A stretch of 64,000 bases of DNA from Impatiens glandulifera. Its lineage: Eukaryota; Streptophyta; Magnoliopsida; Ericales; Balsaminaceae. How positions within the stretch are numbered: the stretch's first letter is position 1; the number at the start of each line of letters is the position of its first letter. This document shows, one piece after another, positions 47,655 through 58,808 of the stretch. The DNA lies in contig NC_061862.1 of NCBI RefSeq assembly GCF_907164915.1, forward strand, positions 6,237,473 to 6,301,472. The letters run 5' to 3'. The notes beneath the pieces were generated by a model that searched no databases, was not told the DNA's origin, and saw only the letters and a list, made by a program, of their open reading frames with translations. The position numbers and the translations under genes were made by a program.

Positions 47655-48630
47655 ATAATAAATGAGTCGAGCCGTTTGTGAGTTGCTTGTGAGTGGCTCG
47701 GTCAAAGTTCGATTTGAGTTCGGTCAAAATCGAATTCGAGTCGAGCTCGAACTGGCTCGTTTAAGGTTCAAGCCAAATTCGAGGTTAGGTAAGACTCGTT
47801 TGATGACTCGTCGAGCTTTTTCGAGCCTAATTATGTAATTCATTTTTTATTATATTTTACTTTTTAATCAAAATTTGAAACATACCTATAAGACTATTTA
47901 TGGGCTTATTATTTATGGACCTCCCCAAAATATACTTATAAATTAAAAAATATATTTTAAATAGTATTTGTAAAGAAATAAATAAATTTGATATTAATTT
48001 AATTATAGAAACATAATTTTCTTAAATCAAATAAAATTAGTTTTATACTGTAATATCATTTAGTATATACAATCTCAATGTATTATATTTTATAATATTA
48101 TTTAATATATGGAATCTCAATGTATTATATTTTATAAGATATAAAATTATTTTTATTTCACTATAGAGTATTTTATTTTTCAAAATAAATATAATAGAGT
48201 CTAATATATTTTCAAGTTTATCTCAAATACAATAAAGGACTTGAAAGTATTCTTTTCAAACTTGTTTGAAAATGAATAACTCCCTTAAGTATTCTACGTG
48301 TATTCGTACGTGAACCAATACGTACATTCTTACGTGAACCAAATCTTAGCTAAGAAAGAGTTATAGGGTGTAAAAAAAAATACGTGGAGGGTTGTACGAT
48401 CTGATGAATGGACTCTCGACTTCCATTATATTTTTTTTAATATAAAAAATTAATATTTAAATATATTTAAATTCGAGGCTTTCGAGTTTTTCGAGTTGAA
48501 CTCGAGCTTATGGTTATATGATCGAGACGAGTTTGAGCTTAATATTGAAAGCTCAATCAAGCTCGAGTTGAGCCAATAAAAAAATGAGTTAGAAGCTAGT
48601 TCGAGCTCGGCTCGTTTACACCCCTACTTA
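47655..48630. repeat. GAGCTCGAA/CGAGCC-rich transposon-like repeat
   Basis: Both ends are dense in CGAGC/GCTCG words. The right end, read inverted, is GGGGTGTAAACGAGCCGAGC, a start seen in a very common class of plant non-autonomous DNA elements. The left end (47660-47830) carries GAGTCGAGCTCGAACTGGCTCG in inverted relation. The AT-rich interior (47850-48460) has no gene. Confidence 0.55.
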
Positions 48631-48669
48631 GGGATATTAATTATAAATTACCCTGGTGACCTGAATTGT

Positions 48670-49060
48670 TCCATTATGAACAGTTTTTTCCCGGTTTGAC
48701 CGGTAGTTAACCGGAGAAACTACCGGAGATGTTATTTGTGTCTCCTGCCCAGACTCCGTCCCGATCTTACCTCAATTCTACTATGAACACTATAAACACA
48801 AATATATATAACCTTAATAATTTATTTGTTTTTCATATTTTATAAAAAAATAATTTTATTTCTTTATAATAATATAAATATTTAATATATTACAATATGT
48901 ATATAATATTAAAAATTTTGTTTTTATATAATTTTATTAAATAATTTTTTTAAAATAAGAATTACTCGAAATCAAACTAGACGGAAATGATAATAAAAAT
49001 AAATATACGAAGTAGATTGGGAAAGAATGATAAAAGCATTATCCGCCCGATAACCCTATT
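48670..49060. repeat. Dispersed repeat, CACCGGTAGTTGATCGGG type, copy 2
   Basis: GAACAGTTTTTTCCCGGTTTG and ACCGGTAGTTAACCGG, followed by an AT-only core and GTAGATTGGGAAAGAATGATAA, parallel the copy at 44310-44770. No gene. Confidence 0.5.
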
Positions 49061-49078
49061 TCCATACTCTTACCTTCT

Positions 49079-49516
49079 GGGAAATTGGAGTAAATGACCC
49101 TAAAAATAGGGTGAATTGAGGGAAGTGCGGGCCCATGATTTAAATAGCGTTGGTGACCCCCTTTTTTTCTGACGAAAATGTCCCTATTGCGTCACGCATC
49201 CTCAGGTTGCGTGACGCAAATTTATTTTTTTTCAAAAAAAATTAATTATGAAATTTTTTGGACAAAAATGCCCCAGTTGCGTCACGCAACCCCCGTTGCA
49301 TTACGCAATCGCGTCACGCAACCCCAGATGCGTCACGCAACCGCGAGACGAAAAAAAATTGAAAAAAAAAATTTGGTTGCGTCACGCAATTGGAGTTGCG
49401 TTACGCAAGGGTATAATTGTCATTAAAAAAAAATAGGGTCACCAGCGCTATTTAAATTATGGGCCCGCACTCCCCTCAATTCACCATATTTTTAGGGTCA
49501 TTTGCTCCAATTTCCC
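49079..49516. mobile_element. Small MULE-type element with CGCAA palindromes
   Basis: A 438-bp element with near-perfect inverted termini of about 90 bases, starting GGGAAATTGGAGTAAATGAC at the left and GGGAAATTGGAGCAAATGAC inverted at the right. It is flanked by a perfect 8-bp TACCTTCT (49071-49078, 49517-49524). The shared AATGACCCTAAAAA word ties it to the termini of the 6.2-kb MULE. The interior holds about eight TTGCGTCACGCAA-type palindromes (49180-49415) and no gene. Confidence 0.85.
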
Positions 49517-49529
49517 TACCTTCTTACTA

Positions 49530-50720
49530 ATTTATGTCAATATATTTTATATTATTTTATTTATTTTATTTTTAAAATAAGAAATAATAAAAACTAAATT
49601 AATTGTTATTTTAAATTTAAATTTGGATAGTTTTTATCATATGGGAGTCGAATTTTGATGTATAATATGGGTTGAACTTCACAATTCTAACCATTTATGG
49701 TTTTCTCAATAACAAACGTCTGTCTTCTTAATTTAATATTATTATTTTTTTCTTAATTAATTTATCAAATTAAAATAATAATAATAATATAGCAATTCAC
49801 TCTTTATTTGATATTTTAAAAATATTTTCACACATGCATTCAAGCTTTTGACAATTTTGAGTGTATATTTCAAAAAAAAATACTAAATTTAAAATATAAA
49901 TAAGTTCAAATTGATATACGCATTTTAATATTTTTTTTTTTTAAATATTAAAACTGTCCATTTTTTCAATTTTTTCAAATCTTTCCTCAATTATACATTT
50001 ATTTAGTCACTTTACAAATTAAATTGCGCAAATCTAAAAAATAAATATTCAATTTAAAAATTTACGTTCAAAACGTTTATTTACAAACGCGATAAATTAA
50101 TTAGTGAAAAATGAAAATGATGAGTTAGAATAAAAAATAGACGTTTTGTCAATCAAGATAAAAGTTTCAAATGATTCAAACTATTTGTTTATTTTTGTTA
50201 TAGTGTTAAATAAATATGAAGTACATCATTCACTTGTACATTGTCATTAGTTAAAAGGAAAATTTTCTCTAAAATTCGAATGAAGTCTCTATAATTTTAT
50301 AAATAAAAAAATTGTTTACAAAATCTTAGTGGAAATTTTATAATAATCACACTCTCTCACACACAGAGGAAAGAAACAGGTCAGATTTGTCGTTCTCCTC
50401 TGCTTTTAAGGGCCCCTTTTAAGCGTACAGAGCTCGGCATCTCTGTAATCACAATAATCTGAATTATCTGCAGGATACAGCCGAATCTAGGTCAGGGCAG
50501 TGGTGGGTTCAAGCCCATAAGATAAACAAAAAAACAAAAAACAAAATTGATTGGGTTGCTCTGTACCATATTAATCCAAGCCGATGGTTCATTGTTTTGG
50601 TGACAAGGTTCAGGCCTCTATGTCTTATTCTTCGTTGTTTCTCTATCTCTCCACTTTTAAAACTTTTATAATTATCGCACTTTCTCTATGTGCATATTGA
50701 AAATCATTTTTAGAGAGAGA
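49530..50720. other. Upstream region of the S40-type gene
   Basis: 49530-50330 is AT-rich with no gene. 50370-50725 is richer in GC and CT and probably forms the 5' untranslated region. It may hold an intron, but its borders are not clear. Confidence 0.5.
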
Positions 50721-50725
50721 TTAGG

Positions 50726-51169
50726 ATGGGAGATTGGTACGAAGAATTTCAAGAAGGTGGTATTTGGGCTGCTCTAAGTCCGAAAGAACCCAACAATAGA
50801 TTGTTGTCTAATGTATCCGGCAAGGAATACCTCTCTGTAATTCCAAGACAGCTCCCCGCGGCGGCCAGAATGATTCCTAAAGCTGAGCCCAAACATGAAG
50901 AACATCCTAAGCAGCAATCGGCCCCTGTCTGCATTCCTGTCGGCTGGTCCAAGATGGAGAAGGCGCCTCCACGGTGTCATGGTGATGACGATGATTACGA
51001 GGCTGGCGATGTGATGATTCCACCGCATGAATGGATCGCCCTAAATCTAGCCAAGAGTAAGATATCTTCTTTTTCTGTGTGTGAAGGGGCTGGAAGGACT
51101 CTCAAAGGGAGAGATCTAGCCAATGTTAGGAATGCTGTCCTCACAAAAACAGGTTTCCTAGAATTGTAG
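50726..51169 (+). CDS. S40-family (DUF584) senescence regulator-like protein
   Basis: A 147-residue single-exon protein. Plant S40 proteins are small nuclear proteins induced in senescence and stress; their biochemical role is still unclear. The N-terminal half includes the family's [10 protein letters not shown] (about residues 46-55) and [15 protein letters not shown]. The acidic run [10 protein letters not shown] precedes the diagnostic C-terminal block [45 protein letters not shown] (about residues 99-146), which is complete. The start at 50726 gives the usual length and follows a purine-rich leader (AGAGAGAGATTAGG). No upstream in-frame ATG competes. Confidence 0.92.
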   Translation: [147 protein letters not shown]

Positions 51170-51179
51170 CCATTTCATA

Positions 51180-53050
51180 GAAAATTTTCTTTTCAAGAAG
51201 GACATATCATCAATCATCATGTGTTGACATGTCCACGTTGGCAGACATGTCATTTCAAATGGTTGGTGATTAGATGTCCAGGTGGCCATGTATTTTCATG
51301 CTTTTAAGTCCTTCAGTTCTTAATGTACTACTAAATTTATCTTGAAGAATTGTTTTACATCTTTTGTTTTTGTCACTTTATGGTCTTGACAAGTGAAGGG
51401 TACGAGATTTCGTTTGATGAAAAGGTTTTGGGGATAAAACTCAATTTTTATCTCAAATCTCAAACATCTTATTAATCATCAAATTAAATAATTTTATCAT
51501 TTAAATATCAAAATTATTCTCTAATTTTTTCCTTTCTCTCTAAACCATCATTCTCTCACTTACACCATATCTTCTAATCAAAGAGTAAATTAATCTTCAT
51601 ATTTTAAAAATCAATTTTTTCCTAGTTTTTATCAAACAAGGGTTCTTTCCTCAAACAAGCCCTAAGTAAGTGTAACTAAATACAAACAAAACAAAATTAA
51701 TTAAGAAGGAAAAGTAAGACTATGATTGTTTGTTTGCTAATGGAATGGAAGCAATATTTAATAATAAATAAAAATGTGTTATTAATGTTAAAAAAGACAT
51801 TCCACCAAAACTTGATCTGGGTATTTTTTTAATTAGCCTCCACTAGTAGTTTTCACATTTTGGTAGAATAATGCAATTAATTTAGGGCTATAACAATTTC
51901 CATTTTGCTTCTTCAAACTCATCTCATCCCATCCAACCAATTAAGTACCATCCCATCCAACCAATTAAATACCAAACCCACACTATTATATGATCATCCA
52001 TATAAATTAATATGAACAACCAGTACAATGTGTACTACTAGTTCAAATTTTTAAATCAAATCTCTCCTTCTATTCTAACGCTAAAAAAAATAGATATTCT
52101 CATAAGTCTTCTATTCGAATTTATGAGGCGGCGCACGATTTGATTTACATGAGTAGGGATGTCAATGGAGCGGATTGGGGCGGAAAATTACCAACTGTGT
52201 CACATTCTACTTCGAAATTTTTTTACTACCATTCTTGTCATGTTCGGTTTCAGAAAATTTCTATAGAACACTACTATACCATATTCTCTAAAAATATATG
52301 ATTAATATATTTATTAAACGATTTTTTTAATATTGTATATATTGTAATATATTGAAAATTTATATCATTTTAAACAAATAAACTTAAAACTTTTAGAAGA
52401 TATTTAAATAAATAAATATATTAGTGATTTATATATTTAATTGTGTTTATTAGTGTTTGAGACAAAATCGGGACAGGGAACACAAATAGCATTCATGTCT
52501 CATCTCCAAGCCAATTCAAATCAAAACCAAGATTATAATTGTTCTCCCTTGTTTATATTGTTTATAGACTATATCCTCCCTTGTTTGGGTCTCAAGTTGA
52601 ATCTATCATGTGCCGTTTTTTTTCTGAAAAGAATTGTGTTTGTATTTCATGCCTATTTTATTGTTCTTTTGAAACTTTGAAAATGTCAAATAAAACATTA
52701 CATCAATTTAATAGTTATTTAAGATGGTGTACTGCATGCACTGTACTCCATCAATACAGTATAATAAGGTAATTAAAATAGTGAACCCCACAAAGTGGTC
52801 CCACAAAGTGGTCCAATGTATAAGATCTAAAAAGTTCAAATTATTAAAAAAATCTTTTGAAATAATGAAATATTGTAAATGTTTAATTTGCTATAAGAGT
52901 GACACGCGTCTCTATTACCTATTACGTAATTATCTCAAATTAAAATATATATTTAAATAAATAAAAACCAATAAATTATTATTTAAATAATTCCAACTTA
53001 ATTAAAATTAGGTCACACTCCTTTATTTTATTATGGAGAAATGATATTTT
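51180..53050. other. Intergenic region with repeats, no gene
   Basis: 51396-51665 looks like a MITE: GGTACGAGATTTCGTTTGAT at the left, and GGGCTTGTTTGAGGAAAGAA at the right when inverted. 52150-52525 starts TAGGGATGTCAATGGAGCGG, a common plant repeat start, and resembles the repeats at 44310 and 48670. Frames at 52441-52960 are AT-driven and show no family features. Confidence 0.5.
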
Positions 53051-53601
53051 CAAGAACAAGTTAGCGAAAGCAAAACCACGAATCCTAAGTGACATTACTA
53101 GTTAGGAGAGAGAAAAAATAAAAATAAAATTGAAACTTTCTATTTCCCCAAAACCAAAATCATATTCTTTCTCTCTCTTCTATTTCCCTCCAAAACCAAA
53201 ATTATATTCTTTCTCTCTCTTTTGTTTTATTCTCTCTCTTTTTTTTTGTTCCATTTTTCTTAAACCCACCGACGATTCTCTTCTTTCATTTTCACCGACT
53301 TCTCTTCCGATCGATCGAAATGATAAGACTTCTTCCGTTTATGAAACGTTTCATTTTTTCCCAAAACCAAAACCTCCATGACAATCTCTCTCTTTATTTT
53401 TTGTTTCAATTTCCTAAAACCCAACCCACTGTCGATCTTACTGAAACGTTTCATCGACTTCTTCTCTTCCGATCGATTGAAATAGAAAGTTTTTTTTCTT
53501 TTTTTTTTGTTTTTTTTCCGTTCGAAATGATTGTCATATCAATATTTATGTTTAACGTTTATGGTTTAGCTGCTGAATCGATTTAGATTAGGGTTATAAA
53601 A

Positions 53602-55100
53602 GATCTGGATCTTCATACATTACCTACAAATTAAATTAACATTACAATAAGATTATTGGTTTAAAAAAGAAATAAAATAGCCATAAAAAATCGTATATAA
53701 ATCATTTCGGAGTCTGAAATCACCCTAAAATAGTGATTTCGGGATAAAAAATGCTGGTTTCGGGACTAGAAAAGCTGGTTTCAGGACCAGAAAAGCTGGT
53801 TTTGGGACCCAAAATGAGTAGTTTCAGGACCCGAAACGGCAAAAAAAAAAATTCTTTTCAAAATGAGTGGTTTTGGGACACTTTTTTGAATTTTTTTTAA
53901 TCTGAAACATTATAATGAATCTTAGAAAATCAAAAATAATTGAAGATAATGATGTTATACTAGAAATTTACATAATTAAAAATTTATTTACAATGTTACA
54001 ATTTGTCCTTTATATCACATTTAATATACAACATACAATTTGAAAGATCTCAAATAATCTTATTTTTTCATTAACTTGATCAATAAGAAGATCTGGATCT
54101 TCATACATGACCTACAAATCAAATTAATATTACAATAAGATTATTGGTTTAAAAAAGAAATAAAATAGCCATAAAAGATCGTATAGAAACCATTTTGAAG
54201 TCTGAAATCACTCTAAAATGGTGATTTCGGGACAAGAAAATGCTGGTTTCGGGACTAGAAATGCTAGTTTCGGGACCAGAAAAGCTAATTTCGGGACCAG
54301 AAAAGCTGGTTTCGGAACCCGAAATGAGTAGTTTCGGGATTCGAAACGGCAAAAAAATTATTTTTTTTTCGAAATGAGTGATTTCGGGACACTTTTTTGA
54401 ATTTTTTTTAATCTGAAACATTATAATGTTAGAAAATCAAAAATAATTGAAGATAATGTTGTTATACTAGAAATTTACATAATTAAAAATTTATTTACAA
54501 TGTTACAATTTGTCCTTTATATCACATTTAAAATACAACCTACAATTTGAGAGATCTCAAATAATCTCATTTCTTCATTAACTTGATCAATAAAAAGATC
54601 TGAATCTTCATACATGACCTACAAATCAAATTAACATTACAATAAGATTATTGGGTTAAAAAAGAAATAAAATAGCCATAAAAGATCGTATTGAAACTAT
54701 TTAGGAGTTTGAAATCACCCTAAAATGGTGATTTCGGGACAAAAAATGCTGATTTCGGGACCAGATAAGCTGATTTTGGGACAAAAAAACTGGTTTCGGG
54801 ATCAAAAAAGCTGGTTTCGAGACCCGAAATGAGTAGTTTCGGGACAAGAAACGGCCAATAAAAAAAATTCTTTTTTTCGAAATGAGTGGTTTCAGGACCC
54901 GAAATGAGTGGTTTCGGGACCAGAAATGGCTTTTTTTTACAACCCTAATTGAAATTAGTTCTGCAACTAAACCCATAACAACAGCCAAACATTATATAAT
55001 CATATTTTCGGGTCCCGAAACCACATTTTCGGGACCCATAACAGCCAAACATTATATAATCATACTTTCGGGTCTCTAAACCATCCATTTCCGGACCCAT
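53602..55100. repeat. Three tandem 490-505-bp units containing TTTCGGGACC minisatellites
   Basis: Each unit opens GATCTGGATCTTCATACAT, then TTATTGGTTTAAAAAAGAAA. An 18-20-bp minisatellite built on GCTGGTTTCGGGACCAGAAA follows, repeated four or five times (about 53740-53880, 54220-54390 and 54720-54930). The 3' side ends in inverted forms, TTTCGGGTCCCGAAA (around 55005-55020). On the minus strand the minisatellite reads as SGPETSF repeats, which gives the illusion of a protein. Confidence 0.85.
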
Positions 55101-55229
55101 AATGCAGCAAATACACAATAATCATAGTTTTCTATCATTAAAATTATTAAAATCCATAACCCTAACCGCAAAAAGCTAAACGATCTTCAAATCATCAAAA
55201 TGATCTACGATTCTAAAAGAGAACATGTT

Positions 55230-55375
55230 ATTTACCTTGTCCTTTGAGATCTGGGAGATCTTGGAGTCTTGTATGGAGATGTACCTGGACCACCAGCCTA
55301 AAAATATAGTATGAAGTGAACATGAAGGCAGACAATGAAGTGAACATACACTAAGAAGTTCTCTTACCATTTTCG
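55230..55375 (-). pseudogene. Possible captured exon pair inside the TIR element
   Basis: On the minus strand, ATG at 55371-55373 is followed at once by a good donor (GTAAGAG). After about 70 bases an acceptor (ATTTTTAG) opens a second exon reading AGGPGTSPYKTPRSPRSQRT, which ends at a donor-like GTAAATAAC. The spliced product would begin MAGGPGTSPYKTPRSPR. I do not recognise the source gene. It could be the start of a captured host gene or of a lost element gene. Confidence 0.3.
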
Positions 55376-55614
55376 ATCGAAAGAAGATGAAGAAAGTAGA
55401 AGAAGTCGGGGATGCCGGAGAGAAAAATCGCCAAAGAAGAAATCGGGGTTCGCCGAAAGTGATAAATGAAAAGAAGAAAGAGAGGGAAGAAGAAAAGATG
55501 GGGAAACTGAAATATTTAATTTTTTTATTTTGTTTTGCTTTTTCTCTCTCCTAGCTGGCAAGGCCACGTGAAATTCGTGATTTTGCTTTTGCTAAAGAGT
55601 CGTGGGGTTTATCA

Positions 55615-56240
55615 ATATATGTTACTTAATTTATTAAACAAAACAGTAAAATATATATATTTTTTAATTATTATTTTTTTAATTATTATTATATATTAAT
55701 ATTCTTTAAATATTTTTATTTAAAAAAATATTATTTTATCAAAATCACCAAAATCATAATTTTTAAAATAATTTCATGTTTTTTAAATAACTCATAAAAG
55801 ATAGTAGGACTAAGTATTTTTTTTTTAATTACCATTTTGAAAACACGGTTGGAAGATGTTTACGTAAGTAAGTTGTAACAACTAATTATCTTCAATATTG
55901 CCTCACAAAATATATAATTGACCAACATGTCCGTCAAATTTGACCTAATACTTGTTTTAAAAATGAATATGGTGGTCCTGTTTTTTCATTGACCGTTATT
56001 TTCTACACATTTTACAAATCTTACATTTCAATAAACAGAGTTTGGTCTTATATAAAACTTGTATTTATTTAAGAAAAGTAATTAAATAACGTGGAGAAAT
56101 GATATATCACACAAAAATATCGGAAGTGTGAAAACAGAAAAACAGATTTCTGCGTGTGGTGTAGAAATTGTGTGGTTGAAAAAGACAACGTCGTCATCGT
56201 CTCTCTCTTAAATGGGAAAGAACACTCATTTTGACCTCAA
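55615..56240. other. AT-rich stretch and promoter side of the small gene
   Basis: 55620-55810 resembles the AT-rich MITE family seen at 31490, with TATTAATATTCTTTAAATAT and TCAAAATCACC words, but its ends are unclear. The TATA box TCCTATTTATACAAAG (56246-56261) belongs to the gene that follows. Confidence 0.45.
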
Positions 56241-56306
56241 TCAATCCTATTTATACAAAGAATCGAAAATCAATAGAACCCAATTGGTAAATTAGTCGAT
56301 CTATCT

Positions 56307-56483
56307 ATGGCTTTGTTCTCCGGATTCATGAAATGCTTTGCGGCCGGACGGGCACCTCCGAGGACCCAAGTTGTGTGCCACGGCGACGTCTGCGTTATTC
56401 GCCGGAGAGACAAGAAAACAGAACATAAACCAGCTGGTTATCGTCCGGCATGGTTATCTCCCCTTTCACGAAAAAGAAGATGA
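56307..56483 (+). CDS. Small 58-residue protein, unknown function
   Basis: A 58-codon frame (MALFSGFMKCFAAGRAPPRT... to ...YRPAWLSPLSRKRR). Its GC content is far above its surroundings, with C/G at many third positions, as expected of a real gene. A TATA box (CTATTTATAC) lies about 55 bases upstream. The notable stretch is QVVCHGDVCVIRRRDKK (about residues 21-37), followed by a basic, proline-containing tail. I have the impression that small plant proteins with a CHGDVCV core exist, but I cannot name a family. No signal peptide is clear. The reading frame is short enough for routine annotation to skip it. Confidence 0.6.
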   Translation: MALFSGFMKCFAAGRAPPRTQVVCHGDVCVIRRRDKKTEHKPAGYRPAWLSPLSRKRR

Positions 56484-56484
56484 T

Positions 56485-58235
56485 GATGTTATTATGAATT
56501 ATACATATATATAGCTCGTCGGTCGGAGAAGGGGAGGTTGCGGCGCCGGCGTGGACTAATTGTCTAGAAATTTGATCAGGTGTTACATGATTAGCTAGCT
56601 ACCAGCTCCAAACGTTAGATTAGTTAATATATAGCCGTTGGAACCGCCGGGCCGACAGCCGGCCGGCCATTCTTGTTCTTATCGATAGATCATGATTCAT
56701 CGATTTGTCGACTAGTTGTAATTATTGTTCATTTCAAGATCATGTATGTACTTTTGTATTTTTCATTTGAATCATTGAAGCAAGAGATTCCATCTCAACT
56801 TAAAGAGTTTTCTTTTTAAATAAATGAATAAGAAATGTGCAAAATACATTTGTTTTTTTGGACTTTAGATCATTAATTAATTTCGCTCAAACTGTTAACT
56901 TCATTATTGGAGATTTGAGAGAGGTTTGAAATTTAGACTTTGATGCATTAAAACACAAATTTTTTCTTTCATTTTCAAGAGTGATTATTTAGGTCATGAA
57001 TGCAAAAACATAAAAATACAATAGCAAGGGAATCAAAGAATAAAACAAAATAGAAAAAATGAAGGAGAGATAGCAATAAAAAAAATTATAGCAAAAATAT
57101 ATAATATAAAAGGGGTAGTTGAGACTTGTGGTAAACATAGGGATTGTATGGGCTGAAGTTAGTTCAAAAATAAATAATTTATTACTTACAAAATTTAAAT
57201 TTGTATATGTCTTAACATTTCAAAAAATAATAATAGTTTTATTAAATGGTGTTAGTTTGACAAAAATTTATATCACATTCAAGTTTAAATTCTCTATATC
57301 TACAAATTATTTTTTTGTTTTTAACATCTATAAACAATGATTGAATTAAAATGAATTTGTTTGGGAAAGGCTTTTCCAGAAAATGGTTTCCTTCGATAAG
57401 TACATGATCTATCTTATTTTTTTTTTTATTTTAAAAAAAACATTCATATGATATAAATGAGGAATTGAGGATCTATCTTAAATTCATATTTTCATATTAT
57501 ATTGAAGATGAGACAACTCTCTCTTTAGTCTATAAAATGTTAGCTTGAAGAAAATTATAAATGAGTTTTATCCTCTCTTTTTTTAGAATTAAAAATTAAA
57601 TAAACAAATGAATTAAATTAAAAAAATTAAGAAATTATGGCTTAAATCACTTTCTCGTGCATTAAAAAAATAATTCGAGGTGAAACCCTAAAGTAAATTC
57701 AACCCTGAGTGCATGGACACATACGATGATGCAACGATCTTTCAAGTCTCGCCCTACCAACGAGCCGACAATTGATGGATGTTGGTCACGACAATCATAT
57801 ATATGGGATGTGCATAGTGAGTTATTGAGCTAATTCAAAAACAATTTTTTAAATTTCGGATCCAAATCTAAATGATGGTTCGAAGAAAGCTCGGTCAATC
57901 GGTCTCATCTTGGAGATAAATTGTGAATTAATTAAAAATGAGTGTTTTTAAAATAAAAATAATAGAAGGAAAAAAGGCATATAGATAATACATGCACGTG
58001 AAATTGGTGGAATGCAAGATGGAAAGTTGTTTATAACAGCTAGCTAGCTAGTTAGGCTATGTAAAGTAGAAAGATGAGACCCATGCAAATGGATGATCTG
58101 ATCATGAACTTGATCAATTGAGGATACAAGTTAACTGATGCATGCATATCATGTATTCGGTTAGTAGTTCAACCCGTCATTTACATATTTCACATGTCAA
58201 TTCTCTAGCTATAATATTAATATATTATACCATAC
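56485..58235. other. Intergenic region, no gene
   Basis: 56485-56680 is the GC-rich 3' flank of the small gene. The rest is AT-rich with no supported gene. A short frame at 57119-57340 is compositionally random. Confidence 0.55.
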
Positions 58236-58240
58236 ATACC

Positions 58241-58250
58241 CTATAAATAC
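58241..58250 (+). promoter_or_regulatory. TATA box of the glycine-rich protein gene
   Basis: CTATAAATAC lies about 78 bases before the ATG at 58320, giving a leader of normal plant length. A GATGCATGCATATC stretch (58137-58151) holds a CATGCA (RY-like) motif. Confidence 0.7.
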
Positions 58251-58319
58251 TCTGTTTTCTACCCTTCCCATCCACAATTATATACCTAGTTACTTATAAA
58301 CCAAGTATTACATTATTTA

Positions 58320-58808
58320 ATGGCTTCTTCTATCTTGTCCACGCTTTTCCTTTTACTGGGTGCTCTTCTTTGCGCCTCAGTTAATGCGCGGATGCTGGCT
58401 GTCTCATCATCCTCCTTTGCAGATGACAAGACATTCTTTCGCCGTCCATTTTATGGAGGTGGATTAGGTGGCGGATTTGGCGGTGGTGGCGGTGCTGGAA
58501 TTGGTGGCGGCGCTGGTTTGGGATCGGGCGGCGGTGCTGGAATTGGTGGTGGGGCTGGATTGGGATCTGGCGGAGGACTTGGTGGGGGTGGTGGAGGAGG
58601 ATTGGGAAGTGGTGGTGGGTTTGGACCGTTCGGTGGAGGGGCAGGAGTAGGGGGTGGGTCAGGATTTGGAGGGGGTGCAGGGCTGGGAGGAGGAGCTGGT
58701 GGCGGCGGGGGTGGAGGGTTCGGAGGTGGTGGTGGGGCTGGGGGGCTTGGCGGTGGAGGTGGGTTCGGTGGGGGAGCTGGTGGTGGGTTTGGAGGGGGAC
58801 TCCCTTGA
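58320..58808 (+). CDS. Secreted glycine-rich protein (cell-wall type)
   Basis: A 162-residue single-exon protein. Residues 1-23 (MASSILSTLFLLLGALLCASVNA) form a clear signal peptide. A short mature N-terminus follows (RMLAVSSSSFADDKTFFRRPFYG), then about 115 residues of glycine-rich repeats. Motifs such as GGGAGIGGGAGLGSGGG and GGGFGGGAGG dominate, with Ala, Leu, Ile, Val and Phe as spacers and no Cys or RNA-binding domain. That is the layout of class I structural glycine-rich proteins secreted to the wall, and length and composition fit that class. A frame inside it at 58468-58650 is a shifted reading of the same GGN repeats. Confidence 0.92.
   Translation: MASSILSTLFLLLGALLCASVNARMLAVSSSSFADDKTFFRRPFYGGGLGGGFGGGGGAGIGGGAGLGSGGGAGIGGGAGLGSGGGLGGGGGGGLGSGGGFGPFGGGAGVGGGSGFGGGAGLGGGAGGGGGGGFGGGGGAGGLGGGGGFGGGAGGGFGGGLP

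Larger units (their letters stand above)
53056..55612. mobile_element. TIR element with internal tandem repeats, no transposase
   Basis: The inverted termini share AGCGAAAGCAAAACCACGAA (53063) and, inverted from the right, AGCAAAAGCAAAATCACGAA. TAGGAGAGAGAAAAA and an AT/CT-rich stretch follow in both, about 110 bases in all. The interior is a C/T-rich leader on each side plus three units of about 490-505 bp (starts at 53602, 54090 and 54597). The long TIRs suggest a Mutator-type non-autonomous element; a 9-bp target duplication was not found. Confidence 0.6.

Noticed and set aside
53130..53586. Overlapping frames rich in Phe, Ser and Lys.
   Set aside because: They sit in the C/T-rich leader of the TIR element and reflect CTTTCTC-type repeats, not a conserved protein.
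54149..54988. Minus-strand frames with repeated SGPETSF motifs that look like a repetitive protein.
   Set aside because: They are translations of the TTTCGGGACC minisatellite, whose unit length keeps the frame open.
58468..58650. A second frame of 60 codons inside the glycine-rich protein gene.
   Set aside because: It is the shifted reading of GGN codons; the signal peptide and full-length frame decide for 58320-58808.
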